Assembly: GCF_001695855.1 (NCBI RefSeq) | Contig: NZ_MBSS01000005.1 | Span: forward strand, 105,864 to 169,863 | Origin: Ensifer sp. LC163 | GTDB taxonomy: Bacteria; Pseudomonadota; Alphaproteobacteria; Rhizobiales; Rhizobiaceae | DNA length: 64,000 nucleotides | Direction: 5' to 3' | The notes under the pieces: generated by a model | Databases searched by the model: none | What the model was told of the DNA's origin: nothing | The model's input: the letters and a program-made list of their open reading frames with translations, nothing else | Position numbers and translations under genes: made by a program | In this document: positions 1 to 8,497 of the stretch, piece by piece | How positions within the stretch are numbered: position 1 is the first letter of the stretch | Layout: every line of letters starts with the position of its first letter

Positions 1-1
1 C

Positions 2-178
2 GAACAGATCGTCGAGGCGGTCTCGCCGCAACCTTGGGAATGCAAGCTGCTCGGCATCGATCGTAACGAGCCCTGCCTGATGATCCGGCGTCGCACCTGG
101 TCCGACACTGCCAATGTGACGACGGCGCGCCTTCTTTATCCTGGAACGCGTTATCGCCTTGAAGGTGTGTCGCAATAG
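2..178 (+). CDS. HutC/GntR-family regulator, C-terminal end (partial)
   Basis: Only the last 58 codons are in the window; the gene begins upstream. The reading frame is open from base 2 to the TAG at 176-178. The peptide contains MIRRRTWSD and ends in a YPGTRYRLEG-like tail, the usual end of the UTRA ligand-binding domain in HutC-type GntR regulators such as the histidine-utilisation repressor. These proteins bind a small effector through UTRA and a winged-helix N-terminus binds DNA. It lies 63 bases upstream of the kinase/phospho-lyase fusion on the same strand, so it may control the catabolic island. The real effector is unknown and hut control is only one option. Confidence 0.8.
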   Translation, partial: EQIVEAVSPQPWECKLLGIDRNEPCLMIRRRTWSDTANVTTARLLYPGTRYRLEGVSQ

Positions 179-241
179 CCGGCAGACCCGCTCGGTCGAT
201 TCGGAAGTTGGCATGGTGCCGGATGTGAGAAAGGCAACACT

Positions 242-3169
242 ATGGTTGAAGACGCGCTGAAGCTTCGCACGCAGCTGCCAAGGCCCGATGTGACGTCTGA
301 GGACGCGTCGCGCATTCTTTCGGAGCATTTCGGCCTCTCCGGCGCCTTGACCGAACTGGGAAGCCAGCAGGATCGCAACTATCGGATCGACACCGGCGAG
401 GCGCGGTTCGTGCTGAAGATCTGCCAGGCGGCCTATGACCTGCAGGAGCTGCAGGCCCAGAACGCCGCCTTGCTGCATCTCGCCCGCCAGGCCGGCTCGG
501 TGCGGGCGTCGCAGGTCGTGCGCGCGCTCGACGGCAACGACATCGTCGAGGTGACGGTGCGCGGCGAGGCCTATCGCGTTCGTCTGCTGACCTATCTCGA
601 TGGCGTGCCGCTGACGCGGCGCAAGTATCTGGCGGCGGAAACGGTGGCTGCACTCGGCGACATCGCCGGGCGGCTGGCGGTGGCGCTCCGTGATTTCGAT
701 CATCCGGGCCTTGACCGTGAACTGCAATGGGACCTGCGGCACGCCGCACCGGTCGCACTGCACCTGCTTGCCGCCATGACCGACGAGGGCCTGAAGAAAC
801 GAATTGCCGAGGCCATGGTCGGGGCCATGCGCCGGCTTCAACCCCTGACAGCCGATCTGCGCATCCAGGCCATCCACCACGACGTCACCGACGACAATGT
901 CGTTGGTCAGCCGGATACCGCCGGCAGACCGATCCCGGATGGCGTCATTGATTTCGGCGATATTCTGAAGGGCTGGCTCGTCGCCGAACTGGCGGTCACC
1001 TGCGCCTCGCTGCTGCACCATGCCGATGGCGATCCTCTCTTCATTCTGCCGGCCGTCCGGGCCTTTCACGCGGTCTGCCCGCTTGAGGAAAGCGAACTGA
1101 AGGCGTTGTGGCCGTTGATCGTCGCGCGCGCCGCGGTCCTGGTCGCCAGTTCCGAACAGCAGCTCACCATCGACCCCGACAACGCCTATGTGCAGGGCAA
1201 CGCCGCGCATGAGCGCGAGATCTTCGACGTTGCCGTCTCCGTGCGGCCGGCCCTGATGCAACATGCGATCTTGCGTGCCGTCGATGCGGCACCGGAGGCG
1301 ACGACGCCGGTGGTCGGCGAGGGACTGCTCATCGAGATAGAGCCGGCCGGCGTGCGCCAGATCGATCTTTCGATCCTGAGCCCCTTGCTTCCCGAGGAGC
1401 GCTGGCAGCACGATGGCCTTCCAACCTCGCTGCTGCAGACGGCGGCGCATGCGATCGGCATGGCGTCGACCCGCTATGGCGAGTATCGGCTGACCGAGAG
1501 CACGCTTCGGGCATCGACGCCGGCGCCAACCTTCGCGCTGCATGTCGATCTCTGCCTGCCGACCGGCACCGTCGTCAGGGCACCTTTTGCCGGCCGAACC
1601 GAATGGCATGACGGGCGGATGGTCCTGAACGGTCCTTCAGTGGTTCTCCACCTCTCCGGTCTCGAGCCGCCTGAAGATACGGATGAGACCGTCGCCGCCG
1701 GCATGCCGATCGGCGTGGCGGTCGAGGCCGGCCACGGGCTCGGCCTGATGCGGGTGCAGCTCTGCCGCGAGCCGGGGCTGATTCCACCGCTGTTTGCTCC
1801 GGCCCGCCAGGCGGACGCCTGGCGCGTGCTCTGCCCGTCACCATCAGGCATCCTCGGATTCGACTGCGATGCGCCCAGGCCCCATGCTGCCGACCTCCTT
1901 GATCGCCGTCAGCAGCATTTCGCCAAGCCGCAGAAGAACTACTACCGCACGCCGCCGCAGATCGAGCGCGGCTGGAAGGAGCACCTGTTCGACGTCGAGG
2001 GCCGGGCCTATCTCGACATGGTCAACAACGTCACCATCCTTGGCCACGGACATCCGCGGCTGGCGGCCGCGGTCGGCCGGCAATGGTCGCTGCTCAACAC
2101 CAATTCGCGTTTCCACTATGCCTCGGTCGCCGAGTTTTCCGAACGGCTTGCAGCACTTGCGCCTGATGGCCTCGATACGGTCTTCCTCGTCAACAGCGGC
2201 TCGGAAGCCAACGATCTCGCCTTGCGGCTTGCCTGGGCCTTTTCCGGCCAGCGCAACGTCGTCAGCCTGCTCGAAGCCTATCACGGCTGGACGGTGGCGA
2301 GCGACGCGGTCTCGACCTCGATCGCCGACAATCCGCAGGCACTCAGCACCCGTCCCGACTGGGTGCATGCGGTGGTGGCGCCCAACACCTATCGTGGCCC
2401 GTTCCGGGGATCCGACACGACCGACAATTATGTGCGATCGGTGGCGACCAAGCTGCGCGAACTGGAGGACGGGGGCCAAGGCCTTGCCGGTTTCATCTGC
2501 GAGCCGGTCTATGGCAATGCCGGCGGCATTCCCCTGCCGAAAGGCTACCTCGACGCCGTCTATGCCATGGTCCGGCAGCGCGGCGGCGTCTGCATCGCCG
2601 ATGAGGTGCAGGTCGGCTACAGCAGGCTCGGGGACTATTTCTGGGGGTTTGAGGAGCAGGGCGTGGTGCCCGATATTATCACCGTCGCCAAGGGCATGGG
2701 CAATGGCCATCCGCTCGGGGCCGTCATCACCCGGCGCGAGATTGCCGACGCGTTGGAGAAGGAAGGCTATTTCTTCTCGTCGTCTGGCGGCAGTCCGGTC
2801 AGTTCCGTCGTTGGGCTCACGGTGCTCGATCTTCTCGAAGAGGAGAAACTGCAGGAGAATGCGCGTGTCGTCGGCGGCTACCTCAAGACGAGGCTCGAAG
2901 CGCTGGAACAGCGCTTTCCGCTCGTCGGCGCCGTGCACGGCATGGGGCTTTATCTCGGCGTCGAGTTCGTCCGCGATCGCGAAACGCTGGAACCGGCAAC
3001 GGAAGAGACCGCTGCCATCTGCGATCGTCTCCTTGAACTCGGTGTCATCATGCAGCCGACCGGCGACCATCTGAACGTCTTGAAGATCAAGCCGCCGCTC
3101 TGCCTCAGCCGGGAAAGCGCTGACTTCTTCGCCGACATGCTGACACGGGTCCTGGAGGAGGGCTGGTAG
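242..3169 (+). CDS. Fused APH-type kinase / inactive M23-like domain / class III PLP aminotransferase (amino-alcohol kinase-phospho-lyase)
   Basis: 975 residues in three parts. Residues about 1-340 are an APH/choline-kinase fold with the Brenner motif HHDVTDDN (H212, D214, N219) and VIDFGD. Residues about 345-545 are an M23-like beta domain that has lost its zinc ligands (A432 stands where the first His should be; D436 remains). Residues about 560-975 are a class III PLP enzyme with IADEVQVG and the Schiff-base lysine K817 in TVAKGMGNGH. Related vertebrate pairs are hydroxylysine kinase with phosphohydroxylysine phospho-lyase and the ethanolamine-phosphate phospho-lyase; from memory, bacterial fusions of these have been noted. 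Inferred role: phosphorylate an amino alcohol, then eliminate ammonia and phosphate to give an aldehyde. Substrate unknown. A paralogue lies at 14674-17730. Confidence 0.85.
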   Translation: MVEDALKLRTQLPRPDVTSEDASRILSEHFGLSGALTELGSQQDRNYRIDTGEARFVLKICQAAYDLQELQAQNAALLHLARQAGSVRASQVVRALDGNDIVEVTVRGEAYRVRLLTYLDGVPLTRRKYLAAETVAALGDIAGRLAVALRDFDHPGLDRELQWDLRHAAPVALHLLAAMTDEGLKKRIAEAMVGAMRRLQPLTADLRIQAIHHDVTDDNVVGQPDTAGRPIPDGVIDFGDILKGWLVAELAVTCASLLHHADGDPLFILPAVRAFHAVCPLEESELKALWPLIVARAAVLVASSEQQLTIDPDNAYVQGNAAHEREIFDVAVSVRPALMQHAILRAVDAAPEATTPVVGEGLLIEIEPAGVRQIDLSILSPLLPEERWQHDGLPTSLLQTAAHAIGMASTRYGEYRLTESTLRASTPAPTFALHVDLCLPTGTVVRAPFAGRTEWHDGRMVLNGPSVVLHLSGLEPPEDTDETVAAGMPIGVAVEAGHGLGLMRVQLCREPGLIPPLFAPARQADAWRVLCPSPSGILGFDCDAPRPHAADLLDRRQQHFAKPQKNYYRTPPQIERGWKEHLFDVEGRAYLDMVNNVTILGHGHPRLAAAVGRQWSLLNTNSRFHYASVAEFSERLAALAPDGLDTVFLVNSGSEANDLALRLAWAFSGQRNVVSLLEAYHGWTVASDAVSTSIADNPQALSTRPDWVHAVVAPNTYRGPFRGSDTTDNYVRSVATKLRELEDGGQGLAGFICEPVYGNAGGIPLPKGYLDAVYAMVRQRGGVCIADEVQVGYSRLGDYFWGFEEQGVVPDIITVAKGMGNGHPLGAVITRREIADALEKEGYFFSSSGGSPVSSVVGLTVLDLLEEEKLQENARVVGGYLKTRLEALEQRFPLVGAVHGMGLYLGVEFVRDRETLEPATEETAAICDRLLELGVIMQPTGDHLNVLKIKPPLCLSRESADFFADMLTRVLEEGW

Positions 3170-3195
3170 GGAGCAGTCCCGCCGACGGAGATCTC

Positions 3196-4515
3196 TTACC
3201 AGCCGGCGAAGTCGGCGAGCACCGCGTCGGAAACGCGGCCGGCTGCGACATCGCCCAAAGCGCGGTCGAGGATGTCGAGCGCCCGGTCGATGTCCGTGTC
3301 CGATATGGTCAGCGGCGGCGTCATTTCCAGCACATTGGCGTTCATGCCGACATAATAGACGACGAGGCCGAGTTCATAGGCGCGGTAGATCAGCTTGGCG
3401 GTTTCTCGCGCTGCCGGCGCCCGGCTGTTGCGGTCGGCAATCAGCTCCACCCCCGAGGCCAGGCCGCGTCCGCGCACGTCGCCGATCAGGGCGTGGCGCC
3501 CGGAAAGGTGGCGCAGGCCTTCGCGCAGGCGCTCGCCCTTTCGGTGGGCGGCCTCGACCAGACCCTCCCGGTCGATGGTTTCGAGCACGGCAAGGCCGGC
3601 GGCCGTCGAGACCGGGTTGCCATGCAGGGTCTGCATCGCAAAGGCCGTGGCGCAGTCCATGATCTCGGCCGGGCCGATCGCTGCCGAAAGCGGCAGCCCG
3701 CCGCCGAGCCCTTTACCGATCGTCAGGATATCGGGCACGAAGTCCTCGTGCTCGAAGCAATGCATCCTGCCGCTGCGGCCGAGCCCGACCTTGACCTCGT
3801 CGCAGACGACGAGAATGCCGTGTTGCCGGCACAGGTCGGTGAATTTTTTGAAGAACCCCTCCGGCGGCACGATCAGCCCACCGTCCGACTGGATCGGCTC
3901 GATGAAGGCGCAGCCGATCTGTTCCGGGGTCGCGGTCGTTGCGAACCGCTGTTTCAGGAGGTCGAGGATCGCGTCGCCGGTGACATCACCCTGGTAGGGT
4001 CGATAGGGGTCGGGGTAGGGCAGCAGGATCAGGCCTTCCGCCTTGGCCGCGCCCGCCTGGACGCTATGGCCGGAAAAGGCCATCGAGCCGGTGGTGCAGC
4101 CGTGATAGGCGCCGACAAAGGAAATGACGCCGGTGCGGCCGGTGGCCTTCGCGATCGCCCGGAAGACCACCTCGTTGGCGTCCGAGCCGGAATGGCCGAA
4201 CCAGACCTTGCTTCGTCCCTTGCCAGGGAAAAGGCTGAGCAGTTTTTCCGCAAGAGCGGTCGCCGGTGCGTTGGCGGCGGACAAAACGCTTGCGCCCGCC
4301 GGGTTGGCGACGGCCCGCGATACGGCCTCGACGAGTGCGGGATGGCCATAGCCAAGGCTCGCAGCACCCCACGCACCGGAAAAATCGATCAGCTCGCGAC
4401 CGTTCTCCTCCATGAGGCGTGCGCCGCGGCCGCCAGCGATGGCGAGTGGAAAGAAACGCAGCTTCTGCAGGCCGGCAATCGCCTGTCCGTCCCTGGCGTA
4501 GAGGCCTTCGGTCAC
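3196..4515 (-). CDS. Class III PLP-dependent aminotransferase
   Basis: About 439 residues of the class III aminotransferase family (GABA/diaminobutyrate/ornithine-type). Visible are FGHSGSDANE (phosphate binding), AYHGCTTG, VVCDEVKVG with the cofactor-binding Asp, and LTIGKGLGGGLPL with the PLP lysine. Start chosen at the GTG at 4515: its bases form a GTGA overlap with the TGA of the upstream N-formylglutamate-amidohydrolase-like gene, which indicates translational coupling. An ATG at 4548 would instead overlap the neighbour by 37 bases. Last gene of the minus-strand operon 8319 to 3196, convergent with the kinase/phospho-lyase fusion. Probably transaminates an amine or amino acid intermediate of the island's pathway; amino donor unknown. 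Confidence 0.88.
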   Translation of the reverse strand: MTEGLYARDGQAIAGLQKLRFFPLAIAGGRGARLMEENGRELIDFSGAWGAASLGYGHPALVEAVSRAVANPAGASVLSAANAPATALAEKLLSLFPGKGRSKVWFGHSGSDANEVVFRAIAKATGRTGVISFVGAYHGCTTGSMAFSGHSVQAGAAKAEGLILLPYPDPYRPYQGDVTGDAILDLLKQRFATTATPEQIGCAFIEPIQSDGGLIVPPEGFFKKFTDLCRQHGILVVCDEVKVGLGRSGRMHCFEHEDFVPDILTIGKGLGGGLPLSAAIGPAEIMDCATAFAMQTLHGNPVSTAAGLAVLETIDREGLVEAAHRKGERLREGLRHLSGRHALIGDVRGRGLASGVELIADRNSRAPAARETAKLIYRAYELGLVVYYVGMNANVLEMTPPLTISDTDIDRALDILDRALGDVAAGRVSDAVLADFAGW

Positions 4516-5333
4516 CGGCGGCACTCCCCAAGACTCGTCTGGAGACAACGGGTCAGTCGCTCGCCCCAGGCTGTGACGCCGGTATCGGTATCGATCAGGT
4601 CATGCCTGACTTCGATCAGCACGCCCGGCAGCTTGCGCGCGTCGGCATGCACCGGCACTGTATAGTCCTCGTCCGGATGAATATTGTAGGGCTCGTTGTC
4701 GCCGATCGTCAGCTGCTCTTCGGTGCTCAAGTCCCGGATCAAAGACTGCGCGAAAGCCTCGGCGTCACGATAGAGAATACCCGCCTGCCACGGCCGTGGC
4801 TTGCCGAAATAGACCGGGGTGAAGCTGTGCACGCCGACGACGAACGGCCGCTCGCCTTTCGCTTCGAGCAGGTCGAGGCGTCGGGAAACCGCGTCGGCGA
4901 AGGGCGTGAACAGCGTATCAATCCGCTGCTTTCGCTCCGCTTCAGTGAGATCCCTGTTTGCCGGGATCTCCGTCGTTTCGCTCACTTGCGGAATGAAGGA
5001 CGGCGCCGAAAGCGGGCGGTTGCAGTCGATCACCAGCCTTGAATAGTTGGTGAAGAACAGCGGCGCGTCGAGGCTGAGGCTCAAATGCTGAGCGAGCGCT
5101 AAGGCCCCGATGTCCCAGGCGATATGGCGCCGGCGCTCGTGTTCGGGCAGGCCCATGTCGTCGAGTGCACGCGGCATGCGGTTGGACGCATGCTCGCATA
5201 AAAGCAGGAACGGCGATTTTCCGTCCGGATTGAACACCGCATAGGGCGGCGGCTCGTCGATCGCCAGAAGCGGCTGGCGAGGGTCGTGCCGTCCGTGTCG
5301 GTCGGGGCTCTTGATGGCCGTTGTCGAAGTCAT
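4512..5333 (-). CDS. N-formylglutamate amidohydrolase family protein
   Basis: 273 residues of the family that hydrolyses N-formyl-L-glutamate in the histidine pathway. The family core is seen in LLLCEHASNRMP, WDIGALALA, NYSRLVIDCNRP, VGVHSFTPVY and a C-terminal GVLIEVRHDLI segment; the His/Glu residues would bind a metal. The gene is 15 bases downstream of the glutamine-synthetase-like gene and its stop overlaps the GTG start of the aminotransferase. No hutH, hutU or hutI is present in the window, so its substrate here may be a different N-acyl or gamma-glutamyl compound made by the neighbouring ligase. That is inference. Confidence 0.85.
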   Translation of the reverse strand: MTSTTAIKSPDRHGRHDPRQPLLAIDEPPPYAVFNPDGKSPFLLLCEHASNRMPRALDDMGLPEHERRRHIAWDIGALALAQHLSLSLDAPLFFTNYSRLVIDCNRPLSAPSFIPQVSETTEIPANRDLTEAERKQRIDTLFTPFADAVSRRLDLLEAKGERPFVVGVHSFTPVYFGKPRPWQAGILYRDAEAFAQSLIRDLSTEEQLTIGDNEPYNIHPDEDYTVPVHADARKLPGVLIEVRHDLIDTDTGVTAWGERLTRCLQTSLGECRR

Positions 5334-5348
5334 GGGAGCCTATCCGTA

Positions 5349-6695
5349 TCAGTAGACGGCCGCGTAGCGGGCGCAGAGTTCGTCGGGAGAGAGGCCATCG
5401 ACGATCTCGATTTCCTTGCGCTTCATCGCGACGTAGCAATCGAGGAAGTCCTTGGCGAACCAGCCAGTCACCACCGTGTCTTCGGCAAGTGTTTCGAGCG
5501 CTTCCGGCAGGCTTGCAGGCAGGCGGCGGATGCCGAGCTTCTTCTGGTCCTCGTCGGAGAAATCGGAGGGATCCGAGTTGATCAGCGGCGGCTGTTCGAG
5601 GCCGGCCCTGATGCCTTCGAGACCGGCCCTCAGCAGGACGGCCAGCGACAGGTGCGGGCTGGCGCAGGCGTCGGCGGCGCGGTACTCCATGTTGAACTGC
5701 TTGGCCGGGTTGCTGCCGGGCAGGTCGAGCGTCGGACAGATCCTGAGCGTCGCCTCGCGGTTCTTCTCGCCAAGGCAGGTATAGGCAGCGCTCCAGTGGT
5801 GCGGAACGAGGCGCATGTAGGACAGCACCGACGGGGCGGTGAAGGCGGTCAGCGCCGGCAGGTGGCGGATGACGCCGGCGGCGAAGGATCCGGCGACCTT
5901 CGACAGGCGACCGGGGCGCGAGGCGTCGAAGGTGACGGGGCTGCCGTCGAGATCGGTAAAGCTGACATGCAGGTGCACGCCGTTGCCGACGCCGTTGGCA
6001 CTCGTCTTCGGTGCGAAGCTGGCGTTCCAGCGGAAGAGGGCGGCCACTTCCTTGGTGACGGCGCGGATCGTCGCGCCGCGATCGGCCGCGGTCAGCGCAT
6101 CCGCCGGGCGGCAGGTGATCTCAAACTGGTCCTTGCCGTATTCCGGCAGGAACATTTCCGGGTCGGCGCCCGCTTCCTGCAGCGCCGCCATCAACAGCGG
6201 GCCGAAGGGTTCGGCACGGCGCTGGGCGCGCAGGCCGAAGGACGGCGCGTCGGGCCAGTCGACGCCGAGAAGCTGGAACTCCTGCTCGACGGCGGAGATG
6301 ACTTTCAGGCCGGCCTCGCGCTCGAACTCTTGAAGCGTGCGCTTGAGGAAGCTGCGTACGCAGCACTCCCAAGGGTCGCCTTTGAGGTCGGTGATATCGG
6401 AATGATAGAAATGCAGCGGCGTGACGTCGGGCAGGCAGGTGATGCGCGCCTTGCTGGCGGGGTCGGCCATCAGTCGGAGGTCGCCGGCCGAGCCCCAGGG
6501 ATTGTTCTCGGCGATCTGGTCGAAGGGCGTCAGCGCCAGATTGGCCGGCACCCAGCCGACGCCCTTGCGCAGATAGTCGTCGATCTGCGAGGCGGCGAAG
6601 CTGCGGCCGCGGGTGATGCCGGCGATGTCGGTGGTGACGAAGGTCGCGAGTTCCGTCAGCGCGGAATGAGCCTTGCCGTTGTTGTTCTCGGTCAT
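5349..6695 (-). CDS. Glutamine-synthetase-like gamma-glutamyl ligase
   Basis: 448 residues, the length of PuuA/GlnT/IpuC-type enzymes that join glutamate to an amine using ATP. Catalytic-core motifs include VEQEFQLLG (metal-binding Glu residues), GNGVHLHVSF (the conserved His of the active site) and NMEYRAADACASPHL near the C-terminus. An SD GAGGGG precedes the ATG at 6695. It lies 36 bases after the cysteine hydrolase gene and 15 bases before the amidohydrolase gene, so the operon likely runs gamma-glutamylation, transamination and amide hydrolysis of one amine. A role as the assimilatory glutamine synthetase is unlikely given this setting. The amine is not identifiable from sequence. Confidence 0.88.
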   Translation of the reverse strand: MTENNNGKAHSALTELATFVTTDIAGITRGRSFAASQIDDYLRKGVGWVPANLALTPFDQIAENNPWGSAGDLRLMADPASKARITCLPDVTPLHFYHSDITDLKGDPWECCVRSFLKRTLQEFEREAGLKVISAVEQEFQLLGVDWPDAPSFGLRAQRRAEPFGPLLMAALQEAGADPEMFLPEYGKDQFEITCRPADALTAADRGATIRAVTKEVAALFRWNASFAPKTSANGVGNGVHLHVSFTDLDGSPVTFDASRPGRLSKVAGSFAAGVIRHLPALTAFTAPSVLSYMRLVPHHWSAAYTCLGEKNREATLRICPTLDLPGSNPAKQFNMEYRAADACASPHLSLAVLLRAGLEGIRAGLEQPPLINSDPSDFSDEDQKKLGIRRLPASLPEALETLAEDTVVTGWFAKDFLDCYVAMKRKEIEIVDGLSPDELCARYAAVY

Positions 6696-6731
6696 GAATT
6701 CCCCTCTTGTCTCAAGATTTTCGACGGCGGC

Positions 6732-7394
6732 TCAGGCTTGGCGCAGGCCATGAAGGCGGTTGACGACGGTGTCTGTATCGGTGGTCCAGCAGTAGCCGGA
6801 ATAGGCGCGAAGGGCACCTTCGTGGCGCTCGGGGCTGTAGGTCGCGCAGGCGTCGTTGACGACGGTAACGAGATAGCCGCGGTCGGCGGCGTCGCGCACG
6901 GCCATGTCGACGCACTGGTCGGTGATGACGCCGGCGATGATCAGGTAGCGGGTGTTGAGGTTGCGCAGGATGTAGTCGATGTTGGTGGAGTTGAAGACGC
7001 CGGAAGACGTCTTCGGCAGCACGATCTCGTTGTCTACAGGCGCCAGTTCGGGAATGACCTGGCCCTCGGGCGAGCCCTTCGGCACATGCATGTCGGACAG
7101 CTTGTGGTCGAGCGAGCGGTCGCGGCCGTCAAGCGTCAGGCTCTCGATGACGGTGTGCAGCACTTCGCAACCGGCCTTGCGCGCGGCTTCGAGGATGCGG
7201 ACCTGGTTTGGGATGACGGTCTGGCGCAGCCGCTTGTGATAGTAGCTGTCGGCGTCCTGCGGATGGGTCGGATCAAGATTGGGTTCGCACCAGATGCGCT
7301 GCATGTCGACGAACAGCACGGAGGTGCGGCCGCGCTCGTAGTCGCTGTCGCGTCTTAGCATGTCGTCCCCGACCTTTACTGTAACGGCACTCAT
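6732..7394 (-). CDS. Cysteine hydrolase, isochorismatase-like family
   Basis: 220 residues. The catalytic triad of the family is present: Asp in LFVDMQR, Lys in VLPKTSSGVF and Cys in VITDQCVDMAVRDA. Members include N-carbamoylsarcosine amidase, ureidoacrylate amidohydrolase and nicotinamidase, all of which cleave C-N bonds of small amides. The start at 7394 is chosen for its strong SD (GAGGAG, 8 bases upstream); an upstream extension to 7472 would run into the regulator gene. Second gene of the minus-strand operon. Likely releases ammonia or an amine from an amide or carbamoyl intermediate; exact substrate unknown. Confidence 0.88.
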   Translation of the reverse strand: MSAVTVKVGDDMLRRDSDYERGRTSVLFVDMQRIWCEPNLDPTHPQDADSYYHKRLRQTVIPNQVRILEAARKAGCEVLHTVIESLTLDGRDRSLDHKLSDMHVPKGSPEGQVIPELAPVDNEIVLPKTSSGVFNSTNIDYILRNLNTRYLIIAGVITDQCVDMAVRDAADRGYLVTVVNDACATYSPERHEGALRAYSGYCWTTDTDTVVNRLHGLRQA

Positions 7395-7437
7395 TGGGAT
7401 TCTCCTCGGTTGTGGTTTTTGCCTTTCGGCAAGCGTG

Positions 7438-8319
7438 TCAGCGGCCGTCGTCGACGTTCGGGTTGAGGGCATCTTCGGTGATGGCGTAGCCGCGTCGCAG
7501 CTCCTCCATCTTCTCGATGCGGGCGCGTGATTGGGTGGCGAGACGGGCCGTCAGCGCGGCGATCAGCGCTTCGGTCTGGGCGATGGCCGGCACCATCGTG
7601 TCATAGGGCGAGACGGTGTCGACCGGTGCCGTCAGCGTGACGGTGGCAAAATCGGCGATCGGCGAAAGCCAGCGGTCGGTGAACAGCACGATGCGTGCGC
7701 CCTGTGCGGCCGCCCGCCGGGCGAAGCGAATGGTGTCGTTCTGGTAGCGGCGGTAATCGTAGACGAAGAGCACGTCGCGTTTGCCGAGATCGACGAGCTG
7801 GTCGACCTGATCGGCCTGGCTGCCGTTGATCCAGCGGGTGTCGCCGCGCAGCTGCTTCATATGCGACCAGAGCAGGCCGGCGAGAAAGCCGCTGAAACGG
7901 CCGCCGAGGCAATGGACGCGGGCGCTCGTGTCGGCGGCCGCATCGACCGCTGCCTCAAAATCCTCCGAGGGCAACATCTGCATCGAGGATTCGAGTGCAT
8001 GGATGCTGGCGCGCAGGAAGTATTGGTAGAAATTTTCCTGCTCCAGCGACGGACGGCGCTCGTCCAGCATCGACAGCGGCGAACTCATGCGCTCCTGCAC
8101 TTCGCCGAGCAGCGCCTGTTGAAACTCAGGATAACCCTCGAAACCAAGCTTGTTGGCAAAGCGCACGACGGTCGGATTGCTGACCCCCGCCGACGAGGCC
8201 AGATAGGCAACGGTATTCAGTCCCGCCGCCGGATAGTTCGACAGGAGCTGCCGCACGATCTTCAGTTCCGATCGCGTGAAGGTAATAGCCCCTTCAGTCA
8301 GTCGATCCCGGATTGCCAC
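7438..8319 (-). CDS. MurR/RpiR-family transcriptional regulator
   Basis: About 293 residues. The N-terminal RpiR helix-turn-helix covers LTRSE-like ITFTRSELKIV through SNPTVVRFANKLGFEGY. The C-terminal SIS domain carries LGGRFSGFLAGLL and DVLFVYDYRRY, the phosphosugar-binding fold that senses a small phosphorylated or polar ligand. The GTG at 8319 is chosen because GGGAGG lies 8-9 bases upstream and the protein then starts just before the HTH as in other family members; an in-frame ATG at 8415 lacks an SD and would overlap the divergent promoter. First gene of the catabolic operon and divergent from the ABC importer, so it is the obvious local regulator of both. Confidence 0.87.
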   Translation of the reverse strand: MAIRDRLTEGAITFTRSELKIVRQLLSNYPAAGLNTVAYLASSAGVSNPTVVRFANKLGFEGYPEFQQALLGEVQERMSSPLSMLDERRPSLEQENFYQYFLRASIHALESSMQMLPSEDFEAAVDAAADTSARVHCLGGRFSGFLAGLLWSHMKQLRGDTRWINGSQADQVDQLVDLGKRDVLFVYDYRRYQNDTIRFARRAAAQGARIVLFTDRWLSPIADFATVTLTAPVDTVSPYDTMVPAIAQTEALIAALTARLATQSRARIEKMEELRRGYAITEDALNPNVDDGR

Positions 8320-8491
8320 GATTTCCGCCTCCCAAAAATGATGGCTTGAACCCCAGTTTCTAATTTTTGTTACATAATTGCTAGCAGAGAATGTTTTTTG
8401 AAACAAGATTGACATTTGATCGAGAAGAGATAACTTTCATTTCGGGAACTGGCCCGAGCCAAAAACAACGGCGGGCCGACAATTCGGGGGA
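8320..8491. promoter_or_regulatory. Divergent promoter region between the rpiR-type gene and the ABC importer
   Basis: About 170 bases, AT-rich compared with the flanking genes. On the plus strand TTGACA at 8409-8414 and TAACTT at 8431-8436 are 16 bases apart, a plausible sigma-70 promoter for the importer operon. AATGT (8389) and ACATT (8412) form a weak inverted repeat that could be part of an operator. No stronger palindrome was seen. Confidence 0.45.
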
Positions 8492-8497
8492 ATGCAG

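Noticed and set aside
5286..7358. A 690-codon open frame on the plus strand opposite the ligase operon
   Set aside because: It is a GC-rich antisense frame of the glutamine-synthetase-like and cysteine-hydrolase genes, with no SD and no recognisable domain; the minus-strand genes have clear motifs.
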